In this document: piece by piece, positions 6,843-15,347 of the stretch
Layout of the letters: every line of letters begins with the position of its first letter
Numbering within the stretch: position 1 is the stretch's first letter
IMG/VR virus record: IMGVR_UViG_3300008339_000244
Location: 1 to 34,344 of that record
Length of the DNA: 34,344 nucleotides
Origin: a virus
Direction: 5' to 3' (one strand)
Notes under the pieces: generated by a model
The model's database searches: none
Told to the model about the DNA's origin: nothing
What the model saw: the letters and a program-made list of their open reading frames with translations, nothing else
Translations under genes and position numbers: made by a program

Positions 6843-9219
6843 ACGACGCAGGCACCAACCGAAAATTATCGCCAGCAAACCAAGGCCGAAAAGCCCTGAT
6901 TCTGCTCGCGAGTTCACCATATCCGCGGCGGGCGTGGCGTGTGCGATCCAAGCAGAGATCGGCGTTGGCACCGAGAAGAAGTTGGCACGCTTCGAGGGTA
7001 ACGCTTACACCGGCGCACCGATGACGCCAGAGGGCTGGAAAATGCCCGTGGTGGTCGATCTGGACGGCGTGATTATTCCGTCCCAGCATCGGCCAGCACT
7101 TCGCCAACACGATCACAACCAGATTGTCGGGCACACGGACACCGTGAGCGTTGACGCTTCCGGAATCAAAGTCGGCGGCGTGTTCAGCGGCGAGAAATCG
7201 CATTCGAACAAAGTCACCGAGCCGGCCGCCAACGGGTTTAAGTGGCAGTTGTCAATTGGTGCAACCCCCAACGACGACAAGATGGAATTTCTGCCGAGTG
7301 GTGAAGAGGCGGAAGTCAACGGGCGCACGGTGCGCGGGCCGCTCAATATCAGTCGTGAAACAGTGATTGGCGAGATCAGTTTTGTTCCTCTGGGCGCGGA
7401 TGGGATGACCTCCGCAACCGTTTCCGCTTCCCAACGAAAGGCTACGAAAATGAACGTGAAGAAAATGCTGCTCGCATCGGGCAAGTACTCCGATGAAGAC
7501 ATCGAAAAGATGGACGAGAGCGAGGCGAAGGCCGCGCTGAAAAAGTGCATGGCCGCCTCCGACGATGAGCCGGACGGCGACGAGGAGAAGAAGAAAGCTG
7601 AGGCTGCCGAAGACGATGACTTGGAGATGGAAGACGAAAAGGAAAAGAAGAAGGCCGAAGCCGCTCGCAAGAGTCGAATTGCGGCCAATCGTCGCGCCGA
7701 GGCCGACGATCTGCGCCGGGCCGATAGCATCCGCGAAGTGGTGCGGAACTACGGCATCACGACGACCGAGATCACGGCAAGCGGAAAAACGCTAACCGTG
7801 AATCTGGCCGCTCACGCCATCGAAAACGGCTGGAGCAAGGAGAAGACCGAACTCGTCGCACTGAAGGCCGCGCGGCCGGGCGCCGGCGTTGGCGTTCCGG
7901 GTGGGCTGGCCTATTCGACCAGCAACCCGCAACTCACGGACGCCGTGCTGGAGGCCGCTCTGCTCGAAGCGTGCGGCAACTTCCGCCTGGACGATTCCGA
8001 TTTCTACGCCAAGGGCGACGACGGCCAACGTCGAACGACCGCCCGCGAAGAAAAGCGCATCCGGGCTGAACTTGACGCTCGCTACACGGACAAAGTGCGC
8101 CAGACGGCTCACACACTGTTCAAAGGCCGAATCGGCTTCCAGCAGGCCTTGACCACGATTGCCGCCGCGAACGGATACCGCGGAAGGGAAGTGATTAGCG
8201 ACCCGGCAAGCTGGGGTGAAGTGGCTTCCGCACTTCAAGCCTCTTCGCAGATCCGTGCCGACGCCAGCACGGTGACGATCAACAACGTGCTTGCGAACGT
8301 GCAAAACAAGTTCATCCTGCAAGGCTATCTCTACACCGAGCAATCGTTCATGGAGATTGCCCAGATTCTTCCGGTGAAGGATTTCAAGCCGACAAAGAGC
8401 GTTTCGTTGTTCGGCGACTTTGTGTTCAAGGAACTCGCGCCATCCGGCGAGATCCAGAACGCGACGATGGGCGACCAGGCGTTCGCGAATCAGGCCGGGC
8501 TTGTGGCTCGAATGCTGACAATGCCGCTGCAATACATCATCAACGATGACCTCGGAATCCTCGGTCAAGTTCCAGCCATGTTGGGCCGTGGTTGGGGGCT
8601 CAAGGTCAACAGCATCGTGTGGACGCCGTTCATGAGCACGGCGAGCAAAGACGACGGCGGCTCGACCGCTTTCTGGGCCGCAACTCACACGGTTACCGGC
8701 CAGCAGGGTAACAGCAACTACAGCAGCGGGGCGGGCTCCGCGCTGGGATCGGCTGGCCTTCAGGCCGCGAAACTCCTGTTTGATAACCAGGTTGACCCGG
8801 CTGGACAACCCCTCGGAGTCGAGCCGGAAATTCTTCTTTACCCGCCGGCGTTGGATGTGACCGCGATGGAATTGATGAAGTCGCGGGACATCATCATGGG
8901 CGGGCTGGCTTCGACCAGTTCGGCCAGCAAGCAACCCTCGACAAACATCTGGGGCAATCGGTTCAAGCCGGTCATGAGCCGCTACCTGTCAAATTCGACT
9001 TTCACCGGCTACTCGGCGACAGCGTGGTACTTGCTCGCCAATCCGTCGATTCTTCCCACGGTGCAGATCGCGGCATGGAACGGCAATATGGTTCCGACCG
9101 TGCAAACGGCCGGCCAGGACTGGCAGTTCAACACGCTCGGAATCTCCATGCGTGGATTCGGCGGCGTGGGCGCGACAGTCCAGAACTATCGCGGTGGCGT
9201 CAAGTCGGCCGGCTCGTAA
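6832..9219 (+). CDS. Prohead protease-scaffold-major capsid fusion protein
   Basis: This 795-residue protein joins three functions usually split over two or three genes. Residues 20-205 are a prohead serine protease: RQHDHNQIVGH (candidate His93/95) and KWQLSIGATP (candidate Ser141), then ETVIGEISFVPLGA. Residues 210-290 are a strongly charged Glu/Lys/Ala helix, as expected for a scaffolding domain. Residues 300-795 are a Mu-gpT-like or HK97-fold major capsid protein, with QGYLYTEQSFMEIAQILPV and INDDLGILGQVPAMLGRGWG. The protease would cut itself and the scaffold away during head maturation. No stop or frameshift separates the parts. It starts 11 bases inside the portal gene, preceded by GAGGAGG. 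No separate capsid gene is present. Confidence 0.88.
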   Translation: MSRKRRRHQPKIIASKPRPKSPDSAREFTISAAGVACAIQAEIGVGTEKKLARFEGNAYTGAPMTPEGWKMPVVVDLDGVIIPSQHRPALRQHDHNQIVGHTDTVSVDASGIKVGGVFSGEKSHSNKVTEPAANGFKWQLSIGATPNDDKMEFLPSGEEAEVNGRTVRGPLNISRETVIGEISFVPLGADGMTSATVSASQRKATKMNVKKMLLASGKYSDEDIEKMDESEAKAALKKCMAASDDEPDGDEEKKKAEAAEDDDLEMEDEKEKKKAEAARKSRIAANRRAEADDLRRADSIREVVRNYGITTTEITASGKTLTVNLAAHAIENGWSKEKTELVALKAARPGAGVGVPGGLAYSTSNPQLTDAVLEAALLEACGNFRLDDSDFYAKGDDGQRRTTAREEKRIRAELDARYTDKVRQTAHTLFKGRIGFQQALTTIAAANGYRGREVISDPASWGEVASALQASSQIRADASTVTINNVLANVQNKFILQGYLYTEQSFMEIAQILPVKDFKPTKSVSLFGDFVFKELAPSGEIQNATMGDQAFANQAGLVARMLTMPLQYIINDDLGILGQVPAMLGRGWGLKVNSIVWTPFMSTASKDDGGSTAFWAATHTVTGQQGNSNYSSGAGSALGSAGLQAAKLLFDNQVDPAGQPLGVEPEILLYPPALDVTAMELMKSRDIIMGGLASTSSASKQPSTNIWGNRFKPVMSRYLSNSTFTGYSATAWYLLANPSILPTVQIAAWNGNMVPTVQTAGQDWQFNTLGISMRGFGGVGATVQNYRGGVKSAGS

Positions 9220-9311
9220 GGCTGACCGTCGCCCCGTTCGCCACTTAATACATTCAGGCGGTGTGATTTTCCAACATTCGCGGCCATGCCGCTTTTCAGG
9301 AGTTTCAAGAA

Positions 9312-10244
9312 ATGGCTCAGACCCCAGCGAATTACGTCTTCCCGGGAGCAAGTCTCCCGTACACCGGAGCGGGGACCGAAGTTCCCGGCCAGGTGATTGA
9401 AGTCGGCACGGTTCCGATGATTGTGGAAACCGTTGACCCCAACGCGGCGACCGCGATGAATCTGTCATCGGGCGGCGTTTGGAACGTCCCTAAGGACACC
9501 AGCACATTTTCCGCCGGCGATGCGGTCTATTGGGACAGCAACGGTTCTCCCGTGACTGGCACGGCATCCAGTGGCGCGGCAACCAGCACGGCCAGCGGAA
9601 ACAATCTGATGGGGCTTGTGACCCCTCTTGGCGCGGCATTGACCGGGGATTCCTACGTTCAGGTGCTGCTCACGGCCGCGAAGCGTACGACGACGATTGC
9701 CGGCAGCGTGACGGCGGATGATATCACGGGCTCGGATAGCTCGCTCGGCATCGCGGGCAAGGCTGGCAACAACGGTGCGGGTGGCGCTATCGTCATCGCT
9801 GGTGGTGCGGGCAATAACGCATCGGCCGGCGGTGCCTTGACGCTTCGCGGTGGCGCTGGTGACGGAGCGGCTGATGGTGCTATCGCCATTGGCGATGCCA
9901 ACACGGTCAGCGTCACGTTCGGAGTCAATCCCCGTATCCCGGTTGCTGCCGTGGTTCCCGGTGGTACTGCCATCGGAAACGCCAATGCTCTGAGCGAGGG
10001 GTTCAACCTCGTGACGGGTGCGGACAACACGGCGGCCGTTATCCTTCCGGCAAGCGTGGCCGGCAAGGTGGTGCATGTGAAATCGAACACGTCTGGAAAA
10101 ATCCTGATCGTGTTCCCGCCAGTGTCGAGTGCCATCAACGGGGCGTCAGCCAACGCCGCTTACAATCACGCGAATTTGGCAATCAGGACTTACTACTGCT
10201 ACAACTCGACGTTGTGGCTCACCGATCCGGAAACACCGACCTAA
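9312..10244 (+). CDS. Capsid decoration protein with DUF2190-like N-terminus
   Basis: A 310-residue protein placed right after the major capsid gene. Residues 1-125 follow the DUF2190 (capsid cement) pattern: NYVFPGASLPYTGAGTEVPG, VWNVPKDTSTFSAGDAVYWD, NNLMGLVTPLGAALTGDSYVQVLL (in parts). A low-complexity Gly/Ala/Asn-rich stretch follows (about 145-190, with GGAGNNASAGGA), and then a beta-rich C-terminal domain ending in a Tyr-rich strand. Such proteins stabilise the mature head and may display binding domains. AGGAG lies 9 bases before the ATG. The upstream 92 bases hold no gene. The stop overlaps the next start (TAATG). Confidence 0.75.
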   Translation: MAQTPANYVFPGASLPYTGAGTEVPGQVIEVGTVPMIVETVDPNAATAMNLSSGGVWNVPKDTSTFSAGDAVYWDSNGSPVTGTASSGAATSTASGNNLMGLVTPLGAALTGDSYVQVLLTAAKRTTTIAGSVTADDITGSDSSLGIAGKAGNNGAGGAIVIAGGAGNNASAGGALTLRGGAGDGAADGAIAIGDANTVSVTFGVNPRIPVAAVVPGGTAIGNANALSEGFNLVTGADNTAAVILPASVAGKVVHVKSNTSGKILIVFPPVSSAINGASANAAYNHANLAIRTYYCYNSTLWLTDPETPT

Positions 10245-11623
10245 TGCAAACGACAATCGAACGAAATGCCGCGCGACGTAAAGCCGTCGCGTCGGCTCTG
10301 ACAATCGACGGCTGGCTCTCGGAGCGTGAGGCTTGCGAGCTTTACGATCTCGCGCGAGACGCTAAGGGGCCGATTATTGAAATCGGCTCATGGAAAGGCC
10401 GGTCAACGGCTGCGCTTGCTCTCGGTTCGATGGACGGCGGGAAACATCCCGTCTATGCCATTGACTCGTTTGGAGGCGTTGGCGTTGCTCGATTTACCGA
10501 TGGCGGTGAAAAGCCGACCAAACCGACGACCCCCGAGCAACTTCGAGCCAACCTTGACGCGGTGGGAGTCAACGGGCTCGTGAAGATCATTCCGTTCCCA
10601 TCACGGGAAGCGGTTGACAAAGTTCCAAATTGTTCTGTGCTATTCGTGGACGGCGACCATTCTTATGAAGGAGCCGCGGGAGATATTGACGCATACTTCC
10701 CGAAGGTGCTACCTGGTGGAACGATCATGCTCCATGACGTTACCGAGGGCGACCCCGGCGTTGTGCAAGCCGTCGATGAAAAGATCATGACCCGGCCGCA
10801 CGAATACAGCGTCAAGCGTCGGGTTGACTCGGCAATCGTTGTCAAGAAACAGGCCAGTCAGAAGCTCGAAATTGTTCTTGGATTCCCTGGCCGACCGAGT
10901 GAATTTGGAGCGGTTCGCGGGTTGCTCCATGCGAGCGTTGGCATTCATTCCGTCCATGTGCTCAACTCCCGCAATGGCTGGGATGACTTCAATTTTCTCT
11001 GGGCCGAGGCGTTGAATCTGATGGAGCAAGGGCGAGCTACTCATTTCGCCATGCTCCATACGGACATTTGCCCAGCGCCAGGATGGATTGATACGCTTGT
11101 TGAGGAAATGGATACGCACGGTGCGGACCTCGTTTCAACCATCATGCCAATCAAGGATACGCGGGGCGTGACATCGACCGGAATCGGTGACGCTCGCGAT
11201 CCGTGGAAAGCATTTCGACGCTACACCGTTCGCGAAGTTTTGGCGATGCCTGACACATTCAGCATTGCCGACACGGAATACGCGAACGACGCCACGAAAC
11301 ACATGCTGCACAATACCGGGTGCTGGGTCACTGACCTACGCAACCCGGCATTCAGGGCGGTTGATGAAAATGGTTTTCTTCGATGCTGGTTTGATTTCCC
11401 GACTCGGATTGCCCGCAACGCTGAAGGGAAATGGCAGAATGCCCGCGAATCAGAGGACTGGTTTTTCTCCAGAAAGATTGCGGAATTCGGCTTGAAGACG
11501 TTCGCAACCCGCAAGGTTACGGCTACCCATGTAGGCGATGCTCACTACACGAATTTCACCGAGTGGGGAGATTACAAGAACGGCGACGAGGACACCGCGC
11601 CGATCTGGAGGCCAAAGGGTTGA
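10244..11623 (+). CDS. Methyltransferase-glycosyltransferase fusion protein
   Basis: A 459-residue two-domain enzyme. Residues 20-205 are a class I SAM methyltransferase of the Methyltransf_24 type: motif I IIEIGSWKGRS (44-54), an acidic strand VYAIDSFGG, LFVDGDHSYEG (123-133) and GGTIMLHD (148-155). Residues 210-459 look like a GT-A glycosyltransferase: EIVLGFPGRPSEFGAVRGLL at the start, FAMLHTDICPAPGWIDTL (258-275) with an HTD in place of the usual DxD, and an ADLVSTIMP strand. Both domains could modify a sugar on the virion or host surface. Its place between decoration and connector genes suggests virion glycan modification, which is inference. The start is the ATG at 10244, overlapping the previous stop. 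Confidence 0.75.
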   Translation: MQTTIERNAARRKAVASALTIDGWLSEREACELYDLARDAKGPIIEIGSWKGRSTAALALGSMDGGKHPVYAIDSFGGVGVARFTDGGEKPTKPTTPEQLRANLDAVGVNGLVKIIPFPSREAVDKVPNCSVLFVDGDHSYEGAAGDIDAYFPKVLPGGTIMLHDVTEGDPGVVQAVDEKIMTRPHEYSVKRRVDSAIVVKKQASQKLEIVLGFPGRPSEFGAVRGLLHASVGIHSVHVLNSRNGWDDFNFLWAEALNLMEQGRATHFAMLHTDICPAPGWIDTLVEEMDTHGADLVSTIMPIKDTRGVTSTGIGDARDPWKAFRRYTVREVLAMPDTFSIADTEYANDATKHMLHNTGCWVTDLRNPAFRAVDENGFLRCWFDFPTRIARNAEGKWQNARESEDWFFSRKIAEFGLKTFATRKVTATHVGDAHYTNFTEWGDYKNGDEDTAPIWRPKG

Positions 11624-11994
11624 GCAACCTACACGCTCGCGGCCGCGCGTTTCTCGAAAGGGTATCATGGGCCGCGATTGTTACCGAAACCGTTACGCTC
11701 TCCATTCGTGGGGCAAACGATAAATCGTTTACCACGATTGAAGGCGTGACGGCGTTTCGGCGCGTGCTTGACAACGAAACGGCAGCGGTATTTGGCGGCC
11801 ATCTGGAACAGCAAGAAATTGTGTTCCACTTGCGAGTATCCACGATTACGGCCGGCGTGGTCGTTTCGCCTGGCTGCAAGATCACAGACGCGGCTGGGGT
11901 GGTTTACATCATCCCGCCGGATACGCCGGGTGCGGTGCAGTTGCAGCAGTGGGCCGATCGGTGGAAGTGCGTTTGCGTTAAGGCGGTCAGCTGA
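11620..11994 (+). CDS. Head-tail connector or head-closure protein (hypothetical)
   Basis: A 124-residue, beta-rich protein. The chosen start is the TTG at 11620, which overlaps the stop of the previous gene (TTGA). The upstream extension of this frame to an ATG at 11431 lies wholly inside the methyltransferase-glycosyltransferase gene and reads as a shadow. Strands such as EIVFHLRVSTITAGVVVSPG and DAAGVVYIIPPDTPG resemble small head-closure proteins between capsid and tail genes. Position is the main argument; no family is firmly recognised. Confidence 0.55.
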   Translation: MSNLHARGRAFLERVSWAAIVTETVTLSIRGANDKSFTTIEGVTAFRRVLDNETAAVFGGHLEQQEIVFHLRVSTITAGVVVSPGCKITDAAGVVYIIPPDTPGAVQLQQWADRWKCVCVKAVS

Positions 11995-12431
11995 TGGCGT
12001 CGATTCCGATCCTGATTTTGAACGACGTGAAGGCGCTGATTGCCGCCACAGCGCCACGGTTGACGATCAAGATTCGGAAGTCGCTTGAACTTCTGGAAGG
12101 TGACGCGGGATGGCTGCCGGTTTGCTTGCTGATTCCGAATGCTCAGGTGAATGAGGATGAGGGATTCGAGGGAGCGTTAATTCGCGAGTACATCATTCAG
12201 ATAGCGATCATCTGGGCCGGCAACATGCAGATAGATAGCGACCTGGAAGACATGACGGCGGCGCTGAGCAACATCCCGAAGGCGCTGAACGTGACATCGT
12301 TGACGACCGCTACAACCGTGTTTGATTCGACGGTGAACTTTAGCCCGACATATGACGCGGCGGCCATCCCCAGAATGTACGATCATTCGGTTATCGACGT
12401 TACCTACCTGTCATCGGAGCTCAGGAACTAA
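11994..12431 (+). CDS. Tail-terminator or tail-completion candidate (hypothetical)
   Basis: A 145-residue mixed alpha/beta protein overlapping both neighbours by one base (TGATG at the start, TAATG at the end). It begins with a helix (ILILNDVKALIAATAPRLTI) and then has strands WLPVCLLIPNAQ and YIIQIAIIWAG. The size, fold pattern and position before the tube genes fit tail-completion proteins, which cap the tail tube where it joins the head. The family is not recognised with certainty. Confidence 0.5.
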   Translation: MASIPILILNDVKALIAATAPRLTIKIRKSLELLEGDAGWLPVCLLIPNAQVNEDEGFEGALIREYIIQIAIIWAGNMQIDSDLEDMTAALSNIPKALNVTSLTTATTVFDSTVNFSPTYDAAAIPRMYDHSVIDVTYLSSELRN

Positions 12432-12958
12432 TGGCAATCACACAAGGGCAGGTAAGTATCTCGCTATCGTCGAAAGTCTCGATAGGGAAATCGCGGACTC
12501 CGCTGAACGCGACTACGGACGATCAAAGCTACAACACGACGCTGAGCATGGGCTCAATTGGCGCGGGATCCGGGGCGTTCGACCAAGTTTACACCGATGT
12601 GCGGACATTGGCAGGCGGTGCGAGCGAGACGCTCGACCTTTACGGAAGTCTCGTCAACGCGTTCAACGAAACGATTAACTTTGCACGCATCAAGAGTATC
12701 AGTGTCGAATTGCTCACGACGACGCTCGCCACGTCCATCACGGTGGGCAATGCCGCTTCCGATCCGTGGACCGGGCCCCTCGGCGGAACGACGCCAACGG
12801 TGACGATTCGCAATGGCGGGTTCTTCGCGGTTGGTTGCACGGATGCCACGGGCATCGGGACCGTGACGAATGCCAGCGCCGACAAGCTGAAGATTTTGAA
12901 CAACGATGGGGCAGTGACGGCCACTTACCGAATCACTATCATCGGCGCGACAACATAA
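12431..12958 (+). CDS. Virion structural protein (hypothetical)
   Basis: A 175-residue Ser/Thr/Gly-rich beta protein in the tail-connector block. It has no signal peptide or membrane segment. The C-terminal part (DKLKILNNDGAVTATYRITI) looks like an Ig-like or tube-type beta strand pair. It overlaps the preceding stop (TAATG). It could be a head or tail decoration protein or one of two tube subunits, with the following gene. Composition and position support a virion protein, but no named family is recognised. Confidence 0.55.
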   Translation: MAITQGQVSISLSSKVSIGKSRTPLNATTDDQSYNTTLSMGSIGAGSGAFDQVYTDVRTLAGGASETLDLYGSLVNAFNETINFARIKSISVELLTTTLATSITVGNAASDPWTGPLGGTTPTVTIRNGGFFAVGCTDATGIGTVTNASADKLKILNNDGAVTATYRITIIGATT

Positions 12959-12968
12959 GGGGAACCGC

Positions 12969-13385
12969 ATGGCATTGACACCACTGGCCGGCAAGGCGGC
13001 GCGATTGCAAACCGTTATCAGCGCAGTGACCGTAAACCACGAATTCGAGGATTGGGGTTTGAGCCTCAAAACCGAACTGATCGAGGTCAACGGGTTCGAG
13101 AAAACCGCTGACGCGGACGGCAACTATTGGAATGCTTACTTGCAAGGTCTCAACAGCGGGCAGGCCGATTTTGGCGGCAAGTACAACTCGTCGAAGACGT
13201 TCACCACGTCTTTCAAACCCGGCGTTTCCCTAACGTATACGTCGCTCTATTGCGGGCTCACGACCGCCATCGGTTTCACCCTCACGGGCAAATGCGAGTC
13301 CATCAACGTGACCACGGCGGTTAAGGGCGCTGGTCAGGTCAAGGGCGTGTTCCAAGTCGAAGGCGTGACAACTTACCCGACGTAA
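12969..13385 (+). CDS. Major tail tube protein candidate
   Basis: A 138-residue beta-rich protein with an early charged loop (FEDWGLSLKTELIEVNGFEK) and C-terminal strands VKGAGQVKGVFQVEGV, in the pattern of small siphophage tube proteins. It is followed, after one small gene, by the frameshifted tail chaperone and the tape measure. That is the canonical order tube, chaperone, tape measure, so position supports the call. AGGGGAACCGC precedes the ATG. The preceding gene is the alternative tube candidate. Confidence 0.55.
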   Translation: MALTPLAGKAARLQTVISAVTVNHEFEDWGLSLKTELIEVNGFEKTADADGNYWNAYLQGLNSGQADFGGKYNSSKTFTTSFKPGVSLTYTSLYCGLTTAIGFTLTGKCESINVTTAVKGAGQVKGVFQVEGVTTYPT

Positions 13386-13396
13386 ACGAGGCCAGA

Positions 13397-13615
13397 ATGG
13401 GCGTTCCGAAGTTTGTTCAAGAGTTTTGCGCAAAGGCAATCGGCCTTCCGGTTGCGTTCATTTCGCCGATTGCGTCATTTGATGGCGTCGTTCAGGCGGC
13501 GTGGGTGGAAGGCAAGCGAATCAAGTACGAAATCAAGGAAACCAACGGCCGCATTCGATTGGCGTTTGCGGATCAGTGTTCCCATCTAACTCCAAAGGTG
13601 ACTGTCAGTGGATGA
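13397..13615 (+). CDS. Small hypothetical protein in tail module
   Basis: A 72-residue basic protein (KEFCAKAIG-like helix, then EGKRIKYEIKETNGRIRLAF strands). It starts 11 bases after the tube candidate and its end overlaps the GTG start of the chaperone gene by 8 bases. No family is recognised. Tight packing between two tail genes supports a real gene. Confidence 0.55.
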   Translation: MGVPKFVQEFCAKAIGLPVAFISPIASFDGVVQAAWVEGKRIKYEIKETNGRIRLAFADQCSHLTPKVTVSG

Positions 13616-14368
13616 ACAGCAGTCTCTCGGCGTGCCCTACTCGTTCGAGTGGCGCGGGCGAACGATCCGATTTTCCGGCATTACGCAGGCGGTCAAAGCC
13701 GCTTGTGTGTCCGCTGGGAAGATGACCGCGATTCAAGAGGCGGAAGAGTACGCCAAAATTCGCTGGTCGGAACCGACGCCGGAGAATGCCGCGGCGAAAA
13801 AAGAGTTTTTTGAACGACTGGAAAACCAGATCACGGCAGGCGATTTCCGATGGGGCTCGGCGCGGCAGGAGGCATGGCGAAAAGGGCCTGATGGAATGGC
13901 TTGTCTAAGTATGGCCATGCTCGCCGGCGGCGGCAATCCGATGACCCGAGACGAACTGGAAGAGATGGCACGGGAAAAGCAAAAGGAATTCGCGGCGGTG
14001 ATTGTGCTGGCCTTGTGGGACTGTAACAACCCAAAAGTGGAGCGGCCAGCGGAAGTGGCGAAGCTGGCCGCGCTGATCCACCAGACACCGCCGCCGTATA
14101 CTCCGCGCTCGTCGGCGAGCCCTATTGGCTTAGCCTCACCGACATTGGAAAGCTCACAGACCGGCAAATTGTAGACGTATATTTTGCCAAGCGTGGCGAG
14201 CAGACCGAGACGACGCCTATACCCGACCCGCAGACCGAGGATGATGTTCGCGCGTGGTGCTTGAGTGTGGCGGCCACGTTTGGGATCACGACGGAAGAGC
14301 TTGAATCGTGGACAGAGAAATGTCTGATTGAGTGGCGGAAAGAGAAGGGAGGCGGAGCAAATGGCTAA
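13608..14368 (+). CDS. Tail assembly chaperone, extended by -1 frameshift (G/GT type)
   Basis: Frame 0 runs from a GTG at 13608 to TAG 14172-14174 (188 residues, helical). A second open frame in -1 continues to TAA 14366-14368 and encodes coherent protein (YSALVGEPYWLSLTDIGKLT, then VRAWCLSVAATFGITTEELE), overlapping the next gene. The two join at the slippery heptamer C CCA AAA (14030-14036), in the correct frame, with a hairpin five bases downstream. Shifting there gives a product of about 253 residues. This matches the G and GT proteins of lambda and most siphophages, made in a fixed ratio to load tube protein onto the tape measure. The tape measure gene follows directly. The -1 frame has a stop at 14024-14026, so the shift must lie after it. 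Confidence 0.82.
14030..14071 (+). promoter_or_regulatory. Programmed -1 frameshift signal (slippery site plus hairpin)
   Basis: C CCA AAA at 14030-14036 fits X XXY YYZ, with CCA and AAA as frame-0 codons. After five bases, GCGGCCAGC (14042-14050) pairs perfectly with GCTGGCCGC (14063-14071) around a 12-base loop, a 9-bp GC-rich stem at a spacing suitable for pausing the ribosome. It would send a fraction of ribosomes into the downstream tail chaperone frame. Confidence 0.8.
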
Positions 14369-15338
14369 GAAAACAGACCCGTTTGCCGCCATCTCTCAAA
14401 GCCTTGACAAGCTCGGTGAGCTATTTGAAAAGTCGCTTACGGCACCGTTGGCGGTGGCAACGCAACAAGTACACCAGTTAAGCGATAGTATTTCTAGTGG
14501 TTTGGCTAACGCGATAGGGACAGTAGCTACTGGAGCTATGAGATCTCTTGCAGGCGCTACAAATGTCTTTAGCGCGGCCGCCGGTCAAGCTGTTCAGCAG
14601 ATGCTGGCGTTCGTCACGAAGGCCGATCCGGGCGCGGCGTTCAAGTTCAATCTGGCACTGAACGACCTGGCTGGAACGATGGGTCAAATTCTCGTTCCTG
14701 TTTTGGAATCGGTTACTGAATTCGTTCGCGAGTATGCCGATGTTTTGCAAAGTCTCAAGCCAATTCTGACAACAGTCATGGGCGCGCTGGCTGGCGTGGT
14801 CAAGTCGCTTGTTGGTCTAATTGACCCTTTAGCTAAGGCGTTCGCTCCCGTTCTGCAATTGCTCGGAAGCCTTTTGCAGCAGGTTGTTTTGCCGATCCTG
14901 CAAACCATCACTTCCCTAATTTCATCCGGCCTTGCGATTTTGACGCCGATACTGGAAGTTCTAGGAGCAGTCCTAAACAACACCGTTGTTCCGGCGGTTG
15001 CATTACTCGCCGATGGGCTAAAGCTGCTCGCGGATATGATTAAATACGTCACCGATCTTATCCCCGATCTTGGATTGACCGACAAGGGCGAAAAGGGCGG
15101 CTCGATGGGCGCGGCCGTTCGACCGGCCGCCTATGGGAAGATTGAGGACATCGGCAAGAGAACGACGCTGGCGGCTCTCAACACTGGCCGGAATGCCGGA
15201 TTGACTGAGGACGGAAAAGCAGTCACTGGAAGGCTCGACAAAATTTCTAACAGTCTCAGCGAAATCGCTAATGATCTTGGCAAGCGAATGGGCGCGGCCG
15301 CGAACTGGGCCGAGAAGACTTACAACGACCTGTTTTAA
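14361..15338 (+). CDS. Tail tape measure protein (short)
   Basis: A 325-residue protein directly after the frameshifted chaperone, in the tape measure position. The N-terminal half is helical. The middle has repeated hydrophobic helices (LKPILTTVMGALAGVVKSLV, LAKAFAPVLQLLGSLLQQVV), as in tape measure membrane-insertion segments, and the C-terminus is a charged helical tail. Tape measure length sets tail length, and 325 residues would mean a tail of only about 50 nm (about 1.5 Angstrom per residue). ATG 14361 with GGGAGG eight bases upstream is chosen over an in-frame TTG at 14328. The gene overlaps the chaperone extension by eight bases. Confidence 0.75.
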   Translation: MAKKTDPFAAISQSLDKLGELFEKSLTAPLAVATQQVHQLSDSISSGLANAIGTVATGAMRSLAGATNVFSAAAGQAVQQMLAFVTKADPGAAFKFNLALNDLAGTMGQILVPVLESVTEFVREYADVLQSLKPILTTVMGALAGVVKSLVGLIDPLAKAFAPVLQLLGSLLQQVVLPILQTITSLISSGLAILTPILEVLGAVLNNTVVPAVALLADGLKLLADMIKYVTDLIPDLGLTDKGEKGGSMGAAVRPAAYGKIEDIGKRTTLAALNTGRNAGLTEDGKAVTGRLDKISNSLSEIANDLGKRMGAAANWAEKTYNDLF

Positions 15339-15347
15339 GGACATCGG

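Noticed and set aside
7792-8934. Long 380-residue frame on the minus strand
   Set aside because: It mirrors the GC-rich codons of the capsid gene and encodes Arg/Gly-rich sequence with no recognisable domain.
11431-11619. Upstream ATG-started extension of the head-closure gene
   Set aside because: It lies wholly inside the methyltransferase-glycosyltransferase gene and reads as basic, shadow-like sequence. The TTG at 11620 overlapping the previous stop fits the operon pattern.
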